32,499 nucleotides of DNA from JAADDG01 sp964450755 (GTDB lineage: Bacteria; Campylobacterota; Campylobacteria; Campylobacterales; JAADDG01): positions 1-32,499 of the forward strand of contig CAYVDJ010000061.1 of NCBI GenBank assembly GCA_964450755.1, in the 5' to 3' direction. Positions 13,837 through 21,861 of this stretch are shown here, piece by piece. Positions within the stretch are counted from its first letter, which is position 1; each line of letters starts with the position of its first letter. Position numbers and translations under genes: made by a program. The notes under the pieces are model-generated. The model ran no database searches, was not told where the DNA came from, and saw only the letters and a list, made by a program, of their open reading frames with translations.

Positions 13837-16203
13837 CTATTGACAGCTTAGACACTCGATACCTCTATCGACAACATCATTTGCGGCTTCGGGAGATTGA
13901 CTTCTTAGATAATAGGTTGATTTAAGCCCCAGTTTCCAAGCCAAAGTATATATCTCATGCAGATATTTACCACTTGCTTTATCCAAAGACATAAAAATAT
14001 TTAAACTCTGTCCCTGATCTATCCATTTTTGCCTGACGGAGGCGGCTTTTATGATAAGCTTTTGATCAAGATTGTATGCCGGAATGTAATACTGCCATGT
14101 ATCGGCACTCAGTTTTGGCACAACCACCGGTATAAGACCGCTTAGATTCTCTTCAAACCACTTTCTTTTGTAAACAGGCTCTATCGTCTGAGTTGTTCCT
14201 ACAAGAATGGATATAGAACTTGTAGGAGCTATCGCCATTAGATACCCATTTCTTATACCATGCTTTTTCACCTTCTCTTTGAGTCTGTTCCAGTTGTAGG
14301 TATATCCAAAAAGCCCTCCTCTATCAACAAGTTTTTTACTCTCTTCATTTGCCATATCAATAGGAAAAATTCCTTTACTCCATTTGGAATTTTCAAAAAT
14401 AGGATATTTTCCCTTTTCCAAAGCAAGATTGCAAGAGGCGTTTATAGCATTGTAGCTCACCATCTCCATAATCTCGTCTATTTTCATAAAGTGATCATAA
14501 CTGCCCCATTCTATGGCGTTTTCTGCCAACATCTGGGCTTCTCCCATCACTCCCAAGCCTATTGCTCTTGTTTGGAGATTTGTTTTTTTGACTTTTGATA
14601 GAGGATAAAAGTTAAGGTCGATAACATTATCAAGCATTCTTATAGCTACGGGTACAACTCTTTCTATATCCTCTTTTTTGTTGATTTTTGAGAGATTGAC
14701 ACTTGCGAGATTACAAACGGCGGTTTTACCGTCAAATTTCTCTTTCTCCACGATAAAAATTTTCTTTCCCTTTATCGTATCCAAAGAGGTTATCTTCTTT
14801 GCCTTTTTGGATATTTTGGGATCAACATTTACGATATCATCCTCTTCATAAAGTTCAAAAGAGCCGTCTTCAAATGTTACTTTTATCTTATAGTGATTTG
14901 GTTGCGTATTTTGAAAAATTTCCGTACAAAGATTAGAACTTCTTATAATTCCTTCATGGGAATTTGGGTTAACTCTGTTTGCATTATCCTTAAAACATAA
15001 AAAAGGATTTCCCGTTTCAAAATAGTTGGTAAGTATTCTTTTCCATAACTCTTTGGCTTTTATCTTCTCTTGAATAATTGAACTGTTTTCATACTCTATA
15101 TATCTTTTCTCAAATTCATCTCCGTACAGCTGGGCTAAATCTGGCGTATCAAGCGGATCAAAGAGTGTCCAGACCTCATCATTTAAGAGTCTTTTCATAA
15201 AAAGATCATTTATCCAAAGTGCAGGAAAAAGATCATGCGCTCTTCTTCTCTCCTCTCCGCTGTTTTTTCTCAAATCCAAAAAGTCCAAAATATCGATATG
15301 CCAAGGCTCTATATAAACAGCTATCGCACCCTTTCTTGTTCCAAGCTGATCCACCGCAATTGCCAGATCATTTGTTATTTTCAAAAAAGGAACTATGCCT
15401 CCGGCAGCATTTTTATGACCGTCGATAGAGCTTCCCATACCTCTTACTTTTGTCCAGTCCCAACCTATTCCGCCTCCGTATTTGCTAAGAAGAGCCATCT
15501 CTTTGTATCCGTCAAATATTCCCTCTATATTATCGGGAGTACTTCCTATATAACAGGAACTTAACTGATGTCTTGTTGTTCTTGCATTGGAAAGAGTCGG
15601 AGTTGCAAGCATCACTTCGAATTTGGATATAAGATCATAAAACTTTTTAGCCCAATAGTTTGAATTAAACTCATTTTGTGCCAAAAACATTGCAATAGCC
15701 ATAAACATATGTTGAGGAAGTTCGATAGGATTGTTGTGTCTGTCTTTGATCAGATATCTGTCATACAGGGTTTTAATCCCAAGATAGGTAAACTGAAGAT
15801 CTCTTTTGGGATCTATATAATTTTGCAGATCATCCAAATCATACTTCTCTTTCAATCCCTTTACGATTCTGCCCTCTTCTTCTCCCCTTTTAAAATAGTC
15901 TCTTAAATGGGTATAACCGGTAAAACCGCTTACTTTGTGATAGAGATCGTATAAAAAGAGTCTAGCGGCTACAAAAGTCCAGTTTGGTCTGTCCACATCT
16001 ATCTTATCAACAGCAGTTTTTATAAGAGTCTGCTGAATCTCCTCTGTACTGATTCGATCCCGAAATTGAATCTTTGCATCAACTTCAAGTTCGCTTTGGC
16101 TCACCCCCTCAAGCCCTTTTACCGATTCACTCGTATATTTTTGAATTTTACTGATATTTAGGGGTTCAATTCTTCCGTTTCTTTTGATAACCGTTAGCAT
16201 CAA
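13837..16203 (-). CDS. nrdA: Ribonucleoside-diphosphate reductase, alpha subunit (class I)
   Basis: This 788-residue large subunit of aerobic class I ribonucleotide reductase makes dNDPs for DNA synthesis. An ATP-cone regulatory domain is at the N-terminus (TVIKRNGRIEPLNISKIQ onward). The barrel shows the active-site pieces: the first redox cysteine in SSCYIGSTPD, the Asn-Cys-Glu motif in SSNLCTEIF and the second redox cysteine in AVCNLASVNLSK. The C-terminal ECLSCQ carries the cysteine pair that re-reduces the site. An insertion of about 45 residues before CNLASVNL is a variation I associate with this phylum. The first of two tandem ATGs (16203) is favoured because AGAAGGA lies about ten bases upstream. 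The small subunit (NrdB) is not in this window. It follows purB by 12 bases. Confidence 0.97.
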   Translation of the reverse strand: MMLTVIKRNGRIEPLNISKIQKYTSESVKGLEGVSQSELEVDAKIQFRDRISTEEIQQTLIKTAVDKIDVDRPNWTFVAARLFLYDLYHKVSGFTGYTHLRDYFKRGEEEGRIVKGLKEKYDLDDLQNYIDPKRDLQFTYLGIKTLYDRYLIKDRHNNPIELPQHMFMAIAMFLAQNEFNSNYWAKKFYDLISKFEVMLATPTLSNARTTRHQLSSCYIGSTPDNIEGIFDGYKEMALLSKYGGGIGWDWTKVRGMGSSIDGHKNAAGGIVPFLKITNDLAIAVDQLGTRKGAIAVYIEPWHIDILDFLDLRKNSGEERRRAHDLFPALWINDLFMKRLLNDEVWTLFDPLDTPDLAQLYGDEFEKRYIEYENSSIIQEKIKAKELWKRILTNYFETGNPFLCFKDNANRVNPNSHEGIIRSSNLCTEIFQNTQPNHYKIKVTFEDGSFELYEEDDIVNVDPKISKKAKKITSLDTIKGKKIFIVEKEKFDGKTAVCNLASVNLSKINKKEDIERVVPVAIRMLDNVIDLNFYPLSKVKKTNLQTRAIGLGVMGEAQMLAENAIEWGSYDHFMKIDEIMEMVSYNAINASCNLALEKGKYPIFENSKWSKGIFPIDMANEESKKLVDRGGLFGYTYNWNRLKEKVKKHGIRNGYLMAIAPTSSISILVGTTQTIEPVYKRKWFEENLSGLIPVVVPKLSADTWQYYIPAYNLDQKLIIKAASVRQKWIDQGQSLNIFMSLDKASGKYLHEIYTLAWKLGLKSTYYLRSQSPEAANDVVDRGIECLSCQ

Positions 16204-16215
16204 TTTTCTATCCTT

Positions 16216-17544
16216 CTATTTAAAGACTCTATCAAAAATTTTATCCACATTTTTCGTATAGTAGTCATAGTTAAAACACTCTCTTATCTCATCCTCTTTC
16301 AGTTTTTTTCCAAGCTCTTCATCTGCCAAAAGGTTTTGTAAAAAGAGGCTTTCACCTTTTTCATTTAGCGCCGGTTTTCCGTGTTGGAGATCCTCCCACA
16401 CCTTCATAGCGTTTCTTTGCACAAATTTATAGGCATCCTCTCTTGAAACACCTCTTTTTGGAAGTTCTAAAAGTACTCTTTGAGAAAAAACCAGTCCTCC
16501 TGTGAGATTTAGATTTTTCATCATATTTTCAGGATAGACAACAAGTTTATCCAAAACTCCGTTTAATCTATGAAGCATAAAATCGGTAGTTATAAAACCG
16601 TCCGGCAGTATAAATCTCTCAACGGAACTGTGACTGATATCTCTCTCATGCCAAAGAGCCACATTTTCCATAGCGGGTATTGCATAGCTTCTTACCATTC
16701 TAGCAAGACCTGTTAAATTCTCGCTTAAAACCGGGTTTCTTTTATGAGGCATTGCAGAACTTCCCTTTTGCCCTTTGCTGAAAAACTCTTCAGCCTCATA
16801 AACTTCCGTTCTTTGAAAATGTCTTATATTCACCGATATCTTTTCCACTGTGGAGGCAAGAAGAGCCAAGGCACTCATCAATCTCGCATATCTGTCTCTT
16901 TGAACCACCTGATTTGAAACGGGAGCGGGTTTTAGTCCAAGCTCTTCACAAACATACTCTTCAAGCTCTATCGGCGCATGAGCAAAATTTCCCATCGCAC
17001 CGCTTATTTTTCCTACACTGATAACTTCAAGCGTCTGCTCCAAATTTTCAAGATGTCTTTTCATCTCATCATACCAGATGGCAACAACCAGCCCAAAAGT
17101 TATAGGCTCTCCGTGAATACCGTGGCTTCTTCCCACCATCAAAGTCATTTTATGCTCTTTTGCCCTTCTTTCAAGAGTTTTCAAAACCTCTTTCAGATCT
17201 TTTATAATGATCTTTAGAGAATCTCTCATCTGAAGAGCCACAGCGGTATCTATCGTATCGGAACTTGTCATACCGTAATGCACCCACCTGCTCTCTTCTC
17301 CCAAAGAATCCGCTACACTTGTCAAAAAAGCTATCACATCATGTTTTGTCTCTTTTTCTATCTCATCAATTCTCTCTATATCAAAAGCCGCATTTTTTAC
17401 AATTTTCTCCATATCCTCTTTTGGAATCAAACCAAGCCTGTGCCATGCTTTTACGGCGGCTATCTCCACATCAAGCCATGCTTGAAATTTCGCCTGCATA
17501 TTCCACCTGTTTTTCATCTCATCTCTTGCATATCTCTCTATCAT
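16216..17544 (-). CDS. purB: Adenylosuccinate lyase
   Basis: This 442-residue fumarase/aspartase-superfamily enzyme splits SAICAR and adenylosuccinate, serving two steps of purine synthesis. The superfamily signature GSSAMPHKRNP is intact. The conserved TSSDTIDTA and GRSHGIHGEP blocks (the latter with a catalytic histidine) are present. Length is normal. The cytoplasmic enzyme is a homotetramer in the family. ATG 17544 begins the standard MIERYARDEM sequence. It heads the minus-strand unit purB-nrdA-permease-lpxB and is divergent from an RluA-type gene. A 22-base palindrome lies between the two starts and could regulate both. Confidence 0.97.
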   Translation of the reverse strand: MIERYARDEMKNRWNMQAKFQAWLDVEIAAVKAWHRLGLIPKEDMEKIVKNAAFDIERIDEIEKETKHDVIAFLTSVADSLGEESRWVHYGMTSSDTIDTAVALQMRDSLKIIIKDLKEVLKTLERRAKEHKMTLMVGRSHGIHGEPITFGLVVAIWYDEMKRHLENLEQTLEVISVGKISGAMGNFAHAPIELEEYVCEELGLKPAPVSNQVVQRDRYARLMSALALLASTVEKISVNIRHFQRTEVYEAEEFFSKGQKGSSAMPHKRNPVLSENLTGLARMVRSYAIPAMENVALWHERDISHSSVERFILPDGFITTDFMLHRLNGVLDKLVVYPENMMKNLNLTGGLVFSQRVLLELPKRGVSREDAYKFVQRNAMKVWEDLQHGKPALNEKGESLFLQNLLADEELGKKLKEDEIRECFNYDYYTKNVDKIFDRVFK

Positions 17545-17565
17545 TTTATCTGTTTCCCTTGTTGA

Positions 17566-17587
17566 ATTTGCTAAAATAGTAGCAAAT
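17566..17587. promoter_or_regulatory. Palindrome in the purB / RluA-type divergent region
   Basis: ATTTGCTA (17566-17573) and TAGCAAAT (17580-17587) form a perfect 8-bp dyad with a six-base spacer, the usual shape of a dimeric repressor operator. A TAAAAT, possibly the -10 element of the plus-strand gene, lies within it (17572-17577). The site is about 22 bases upstream of the purB start. The binding protein is unknown. Confidence 0.45.
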
Positions 17588-17612
17588 GTTAGATAAAAGG
17601 TTTATTAGAGTT

Positions 17613-18503
17613 ATGGCATTTGTAAAAAAGGTTTTTTTTATAGAAAATGAGACAAAAGCATTTCTCTTTTTGATGAAAAAATTTCATATTTCCCAAAAAG
17701 AATCCCAAAGATGGATAGATAAAAAAAGAGTAAAACTAAACGGTGAAATTTTGATAAACAAAGCTGCTTTTTTAAAAGGAGAGGTGGAGATATCTTTGTA
17801 TGAGCCATCGCCTTTTGGTCTAAAACCTCTCTTTGAAAGTAAGGATTTTGCGCTGTTTGACAAACCAAGCGGTCTTTTGGTTCATCCAAAAAACAGAAAA
17901 ACTCTGCACTCTCTTACCGATGATGTCAGATATCTTTTCGGAAAAGATGCAAACATCGCCCATCGTATAGACAAAGAGACAAGCGGTCTTGTTCTTTGCT
18001 CAAAGAATAAAGAGAGCGAAATCTATTTTAAAAAGGCATTTGAAAAAAGAGAGATCAAAAAAGGTTATCTGGCATTTGTAAAAGGAGAGTTAAAACAGGA
18101 GCTTTTTATCGATGAACCTATCGCAAAAAACAGAGAATACAGCGATATAAAACTGAAAGTAAGAATAGACAAAAGCGGAAAAGAGGCAAAAACATATATA
18201 AAACCGATAAAATATTTTCAAGAAAAAAATATTACCTTGATAGAAGCGATCCCTTTGACAGGTCGCCAACACCAGATAAGAGTACATATGTTTCATGTGA
18301 AACATCCGATTGTAGGAGATCCTATCTATGGGATGAGCTTTGAAAATGCCGAAGCCTATCTAAACAGGGAGTTGGATCAAAAAAGACGAAAAGAACTCAC
18401 AGGTGCCGATCGTTTGATGCTTCATGCAAACTGGATAGAGTTTATTTATAAAGGTTTCAGATACAAACTCTATTCCAAAATGGATTTTAGAGATACCCTT
18501 TAA
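17613..18503 (+). CDS. RluA-family rRNA/tRNA pseudouridine synthase
   Basis: This protein of about 296 residues has an S4-like N-terminal RNA-binding segment (WIDKKRVKLNGE). The RluA catalytic domain follows, with AHRIDKETSGLVLCSK holding the catalytic aspartate and GRQHQIRVHM the second family block. It converts uridines of rRNA (RluD/RluC-like) or tRNA to pseudouridine; the exact target cannot be told. The start is uncertain. ATG 17586 would add nine residues but lies inside a palindrome with a probable -10 element, so its leader would be almost nil. ATG 17613 (MAFVKKVF) is preferred, with AAAGG about 12 bases upstream. It is divergent from purB, an arrangement I recall in Campylobacter. 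The end overlaps the convergent mini-membrane gene by four bases. Confidence 0.92.
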   Translation: MAFVKKVFFIENETKAFLFLMKKFHISQKESQRWIDKKRVKLNGEILINKAAFLKGEVEISLYEPSPFGLKPLFESKDFALFDKPSGLLVHPKNRKTLHSLTDDVRYLFGKDANIAHRIDKETSGLVLCSKNKESEIYFKKAFEKREIKKGYLAFVKGELKQELFIDEPIAKNREYSDIKLKVRIDKSGKEAKTYIKPIKYFQEKNITLIEAIPLTGRQHQIRVHMFHVKHPIVGDPIYGMSFENAEAYLNRELDQKRRKELTGADRLMLHANWIEFIYKGFRYKLYSKMDFRDTL

Positions 18504-18598
18504 TCTTTTTTGAAAAAAATAATCCACATAAAAGAGCCTACTCCAACAACTATAACACCGATTAAAAAAACAGTCTGTACTATATCCAAAATCGTCAT
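18500..18598 (-). CDS. 32-residue single-span membrane protein downstream of rlmN
   Basis: The gene starts at ATG 18598 in an ATGA overlap with the rlmN stop and ends at TAA 18500-18502. The peptide begins MTILDIVQTVF, has one hydrophobic helix of about 20 residues (Leu, Ile, Val, Gly, Phe) and ends KKD. GAGAG lies a few bases upstream. The exact coupling to rlmN and clean helix-plus-lysine design argue for a real gene. I recall a tiny hydrophobic protein after the rlmN homologue in Campylobacter jejuni, so it may be conserved across the phylum. Function is unknown; an assembly factor or regulator of a membrane complex is possible but not shown. It meets the RluA-type gene tail to tail. Confidence 0.6.
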   Translation of the reverse strand: MTILDIVQTVFLIGVIVVGVGSFMWIIFFKKD

Positions 18599-19656
18599 TT
18601 TCTCTCACTTTTCTCTTTTAACTGCCCACAGGCGGCACTGATATCAAGACCTTTTGATTCTCTTATCGTACATAATATTCCATGATCGTTTAGATACTCC
18701 TGAAACAAGATCATTTTGTTTCTCGAAGGTCTCTCATAGGGAGAGAGAGGGTATGGATTGAAATAGATAAGATTGACTTTTGCCTTTATCCCGTGTAGAA
18801 GTTTGACAAGTTTTTTGGCACTTTTTGTATCGTCATTTAGATCTTTTATCACAAGATATTCAAACATCACTCTCTTTCTCGCATCTATCGGAAACTCTTT
18901 TACGGCATTGATAATTGACTCGATATTATAAGCTTTGTTTATGGGCATAAGCTCTTCTCTTAGCTTGTCATCAACAGCATGTAAAGATATGGCAAGTAAA
19001 ATTCCAAGGTTTTTCTCTCCGAGTTTTTTTATCTGAGAACTGAGTCCGCTTGTAGATACCGTCTGTCTTCTCATAGAGATTGACAATCCGTCTATATCAT
19101 TTATAATCTTTATCGCTTTAATGAGATTATCAAGATTGTCAAGAGGTTCTCCCATGCCCATATAGACTACATTAACCCGTCTGTTATGCTCTATATCGTT
19201 ATCTTTTTTGATCTTCAACACCTGAGCCGCAATCTCTCCCGAAGTCAGATTTCGCTGAAATCCCCCCTTTGCAGTCAGACAAAAAGAGCAACCCATCTTG
19301 CAACCTACCTGAGAAGATACGCATATCGAATATCTTGTTTGTTTTATGATATTGCCCTCTTCATCTCTTTTTTGCTCCTTCATCGGCAGTAAAACAGATT
19401 CGACACTCAAACCATCCTGCAATCTAAAAAGATATTTTTTACTTCCGTCTTTGCTTGTTTCTATATTTGCAATCTCCAAAGGGGTGATGATATACTCTTT
19501 TTTAAGCTCTTCTCTCATCGTTTTGGGCAGATTTTTCATCTCGTCAAAACTCTCAACATACTTTTGATATATCCACTGATAGATCTGTTTTGCTCTAAAA
19601 GAGGGAGAGATCATCTTGCCTAATTCATCTTTTGTATAATCTAAAATCGTTTTCAT
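18595..19656 (-). CDS. rlmN: Dual-specificity rRNA/tRNA adenine-C2 methyltransferase RlmN
   Basis: This 353-residue radical SAM enzyme methylates C2 of A2503 in 23S rRNA and A37 in some tRNAs, aiding translational accuracy. The 4Fe-4S cluster motif CKMGCSFC gives C119, C123 and C126. The C-terminal C343 in SAACGQL matches the cysteine that carries the methyl intermediate. GMGEPLDN and ISLHA are further RlmN blocks. Length is normal. ATG 19656 overlaps the stop of the phosphorylase gene (ATGA), and its own stop overlaps the start of a 32-residue membrane protein. It thus forms an operon hisF-phosphorylase-rlmN-mini-gene. Confidence 0.97.
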   Translation of the reverse strand: MKTILDYTKDELGKMISPSFRAKQIYQWIYQKYVESFDEMKNLPKTMREELKKEYIITPLEIANIETSKDGSKKYLFRLQDGLSVESVLLPMKEQKRDEEGNIIKQTRYSICVSSQVGCKMGCSFCLTAKGGFQRNLTSGEIAAQVLKIKKDNDIEHNRRVNVVYMGMGEPLDNLDNLIKAIKIINDIDGLSISMRRQTVSTSGLSSQIKKLGEKNLGILLAISLHAVDDKLREELMPINKAYNIESIINAVKEFPIDARKRVMFEYLVIKDLNDDTKSAKKLVKLLHGIKAKVNLIYFNPYPLSPYERPSRNKMILFQEYLNDHGILCTIRESKGLDISAACGQLKEKSERK

Positions 19657-20204
19657 TTTATTATTTTTAATTCCTCATACAGATATTTTGTTAAAAGTTC
19701 ATTGGCTTTTTTATAGTTTTTCATATACTCTTTATGGGCATCTTTATCACAATAGTTTGTTACTGTAAAAACACCTTTTACCGGTATCTCATATTCACTA
19801 GCAACCTTTAAAACGGAGTAAAATTCCATATTTTCCAACTCTATATGATGTTTTCGGTACTCTTTCCAGACATCTTTGTCCGTAGTTATATAGTTGCTCG
19901 AATTGACGATGATACCTCTGAATGTTTCATGTGAAACATCAAATCCTTTTGACTCCATCACATTATCGATAGGGGTATAAGAGAGATTTTTAAAAAAAGA
20001 TATCTCTATATTTGATGCGATATTTGCCTCTACCGTGTCAAATATATCATAATTTCCATAGCTCCCCGCACTTCCTATAAAAAGCAAATATTTGGGTTTG
20101 TCAAAAAGAACAAGACGGGTCAGATTGACAGCACTCTCTATCAACCCCACTCCGACAGGAAGAGCGAAAGGAAAAGTTTCTGTTTTACCGGCACTTATGA
20201 TCAT
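19653..20204 (-). CDS. Nucleoside phosphorylase-superfamily protein (short form)
   Basis: This 183-residue protein has the phosphorylase/nucleosidase fold signature GSAGSYG near residue 63, the ribose-contacting ELENMEFYSVLKVA segment (compare MEGAA of MTA/SAH nucleosidase) and a late TNYCDKDAH block. It is shorter than MTAN or PNP (about 230 residues): the N-terminal strand-loop that precedes the glycine-rich site is reduced. Family members split purine nucleosides by phosphorolysis or hydrolysis. Which nucleoside is used, and whether the short form is active, cannot be judged. ATG 20204 overlaps the hisF stop, and the gene end overlaps rlmN. Placement beside an S-adenosylmethionine enzyme could suggest salvage of SAM by-products, but that is inference only. 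Confidence 0.8.
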   Translation of the reverse strand: MIISAGKTETFPFALPVGVGLIESAVNLTRLVLFDKPKYLLFIGSAGSYGNYDIFDTVEANIASNIEISFFKNLSYTPIDNVMESKGFDVSHETFRGIIVNSSNYITTDKDVWKEYRKHHIELENMEFYSVLKVASEYEIPVKGVFTVTNYCDKDAHKEYMKNYKKANELLTKYLYEELKIIK

Positions 20205-20959
20205 AATCTAACCGCAATAGAATTTTTTTGGAGATATCTTTTTAGATCCATAATATCTATCTCCCTGAAGTGGAAAATGGAAGCGGCAAGTGCGGCATCC
20301 GCCCCATGTTCAAAAACATCTTTTATATGTTCCATCTCTCCCGCTCCTCCACTTGCAATAACAGGAATATTCAAACTTTCACTTATCTTTTGGGTAAGTT
20401 CTATATCATAACCCGCTTTCGTACCGTCTGCATCCATAGAGGTTAAAAGTATCTCTCCGGCTCCCCTGCTCTCCACCTCTTTTGCCCACTTTAGAGCATC
20501 TATACCGGTATCTATACGACCTCCGTTTATAAAAATATTCCAAGACTTCCCTACCCTTTTTGCGTCAATCGCAACAACGATACACTGAGAACCAAATCTT
20601 TTGGAACTCTCATCTATAAAATCGGGATTTTTTATAGCGGCTGAATTGATACTGACTTTATCACATCCTACAGCCAAAAGATTATAGATATCATCAAGTT
20701 TTCTGATTCCTCCTCCGACAGTCAAAGGGATAAAAACCTCTTTTGCAACCTCCTCAACGATATGAACGATCGTATCTCTGTTTTCATGACTTGCCGTAAT
20801 ATCCAAAAAAGTGATCTCATCAGCTCCCTCTTCATTGTAACGCCTTGCAACTTCAACAGGATCACCCGCATCTTTCAATCCCACAAAATTTACTCCCTTT
20901 ACAACCCGTCCGTTATCGACATCCAAACAGGGAATAATCCTTTTTGCAAAATATTCCAT
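20201..20959 (-). CDS. hisF: Imidazole glycerol phosphate synthase, cyclase subunit
   Basis: This 252-residue (beta/alpha)8 barrel converts PRFAR plus ammonia from HisH into imidazole glycerol phosphate and AICAR, linking histidine and purine synthesis. The two catalytic aspartates are visible: D13 in IPCLDVDNGRVVKG and the one in VVAIDAKR near residue 132. Phosphate-binding loops appear as VGGGIRKLDD and ASGGAGEMEH. Length is standard. ATG 20959 heads the minus-strand operon hisF-phosphorylase-rlmN. HisH and the other his genes lie elsewhere, a scattered state usual in this phylum. It is divergent from ksgA across 77 bases. Confidence 0.98.
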   Translation of the reverse strand: MEYFAKRIIPCLDVDNGRVVKGVNFVGLKDAGDPVEVARRYNEEGADEITFLDITASHENRDTIVHIVEEVAKEVFIPLTVGGGIRKLDDIYNLLAVGCDKVSINSAAIKNPDFIDESSKRFGSQCIVVAIDAKRVGKSWNIFINGGRIDTGIDALKWAKEVESRGAGEILLTSMDADGTKAGYDIELTQKISESLNIPVIASGGAGEMEHIKDVFEHGADAALAASIFHFREIDIMDLKRYLQKNSIAVRL

Positions 20960-21007
20960 TAAAAAAACCTTTGTTGTATTATCTTTTTATAAGCAAAGTT
21001 ATTATAT

Positions 21008-21029
21008 TATAATTTCCTTTTGAAAAAGG
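21008..21029 (+). promoter_or_regulatory. Candidate ksgA promoter -10 and palindromic leader
   Basis: A perfect TATAAT at 21008-21013 has no good -35 partner at 17 bases. Just downstream, CCTTTT-GA-AAAAGG (21016-21029) is a perfect 6-bp dyad that spans the expected transcription start. Its right arm supplies the AAGG ribosome site for the TTG start at 21037. Confidence 0.4.
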
Positions 21030-21036
21030 CCAAAAT

Positions 21037-21846
21037 TTGATTACACCGAAAAAAAAATTCGGACAAAATTTTTTGAAAGATGAGACGATACTATATAAGA
21101 TCATCCAATCGATGCCCCATAACGATAATACGGTTGTCGAAATCGGGCCTGGATTAGGTGATTTAACACAAAAGCTATTAGAGTGTAAAAAGAGAGTTAT
21201 AGCTTTTGAGGTCGATAAAGATTTATATCGACTTTTAGAAAAGAAGTTTTGTAAAGAGATAGAAAAAAAAACGCTCACGCTGTATTGTACTGATATTATA
21301 GAGAGATGGAATAAGGTAAGACTGATTGAAGAGAGTTATATACTTGCAGCCAACCTGCCCTATTACGCAGCTACAAATATTGTTTTAAAGGCTTTAAAAG
21401 ATCCAAACTGTAAAAACATAACGGTTATGGTTCAAAAAGAGGTAGCAAAAAAATTTGCAGCAAAACCCAAAGAAAGGGATTTTTCAGCGTTATCTATCCT
21501 TGCAAACTCCATTTGTGATACCAAAATACTTTTTGATGTGGAGGCGGAAAAATTTGATCCTCCCCCAAAGGTTACATCAAGTGTTTTACAAATGGTAAAA
21601 ACAAAACAATTTATAAAAGAAAAAGATGACGGAATTTTCAGCTCCTGTGAAGAGCTTACAAAATTTGAAAATTTTTTGAAAGAGGCTTTTAGAGCTCCGA
21701 GAAAGACTTTGATTAAAAATTTATCACTCAGATATAATAAAAATATGATCAAAGAATTTTATGAAAAAGAAAAAATTCCTCATAACATTCGTCCTCATGA
21801 GTTTTCTCTCTCTTTATATCACCTGCTTTTTAAAAAATTAGTATAG
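21037..21846 (+). CDS. rsmA: 16S rRNA dimethyladenosine transferase
   Basis: This 269-residue SAM-dependent enzyme (KsgA) dimethylates two adjacent adenines near the 3' end of 16S rRNA, a late checkpoint in small-subunit assembly. The start KKKFGQNFL, the SAM loop VEIGPGLGDLT and the catalytic NLPYYAAT motif are all present in order. The start codon is TTG 21037: no ATG lies close enough, and FGQNFL must be near the N-terminus. AAGG sits seven bases upstream. It leads the operon ksgA-RNase J-kdsD-rluB-rarA, an order I recognise from Campylobacterota. The next gene follows after 15 bases. Confidence 0.97.
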   Translation: MITPKKKFGQNFLKDETILYKIIQSMPHNDNTVVEIGPGLGDLTQKLLECKKRVIAFEVDKDLYRLLEKKFCKEIEKKTLTLYCTDIIERWNKVRLIEESYILAANLPYYAATNIVLKALKDPNCKNITVMVQKEVAKKFAAKPKERDFSALSILANSICDTKILFDVEAEKFDPPPKVTSSVLQMVKTKQFIKEKDDGIFSSCEELTKFENFLKEAFRAPRKTLIKNLSLRYNKNMIKEFYEKEKIPHNIRPHEFSLSLYHLLFKKLV

Positions 21847-21861
21847 ACAAAAGGTGAAAAC

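Noticed and set aside
17586..17612. Earlier ATG for the RluA-type gene
   Set aside because: It would add nine residues, but it falls in a palindrome and directly after a likely -10 element, leaving almost no leader.
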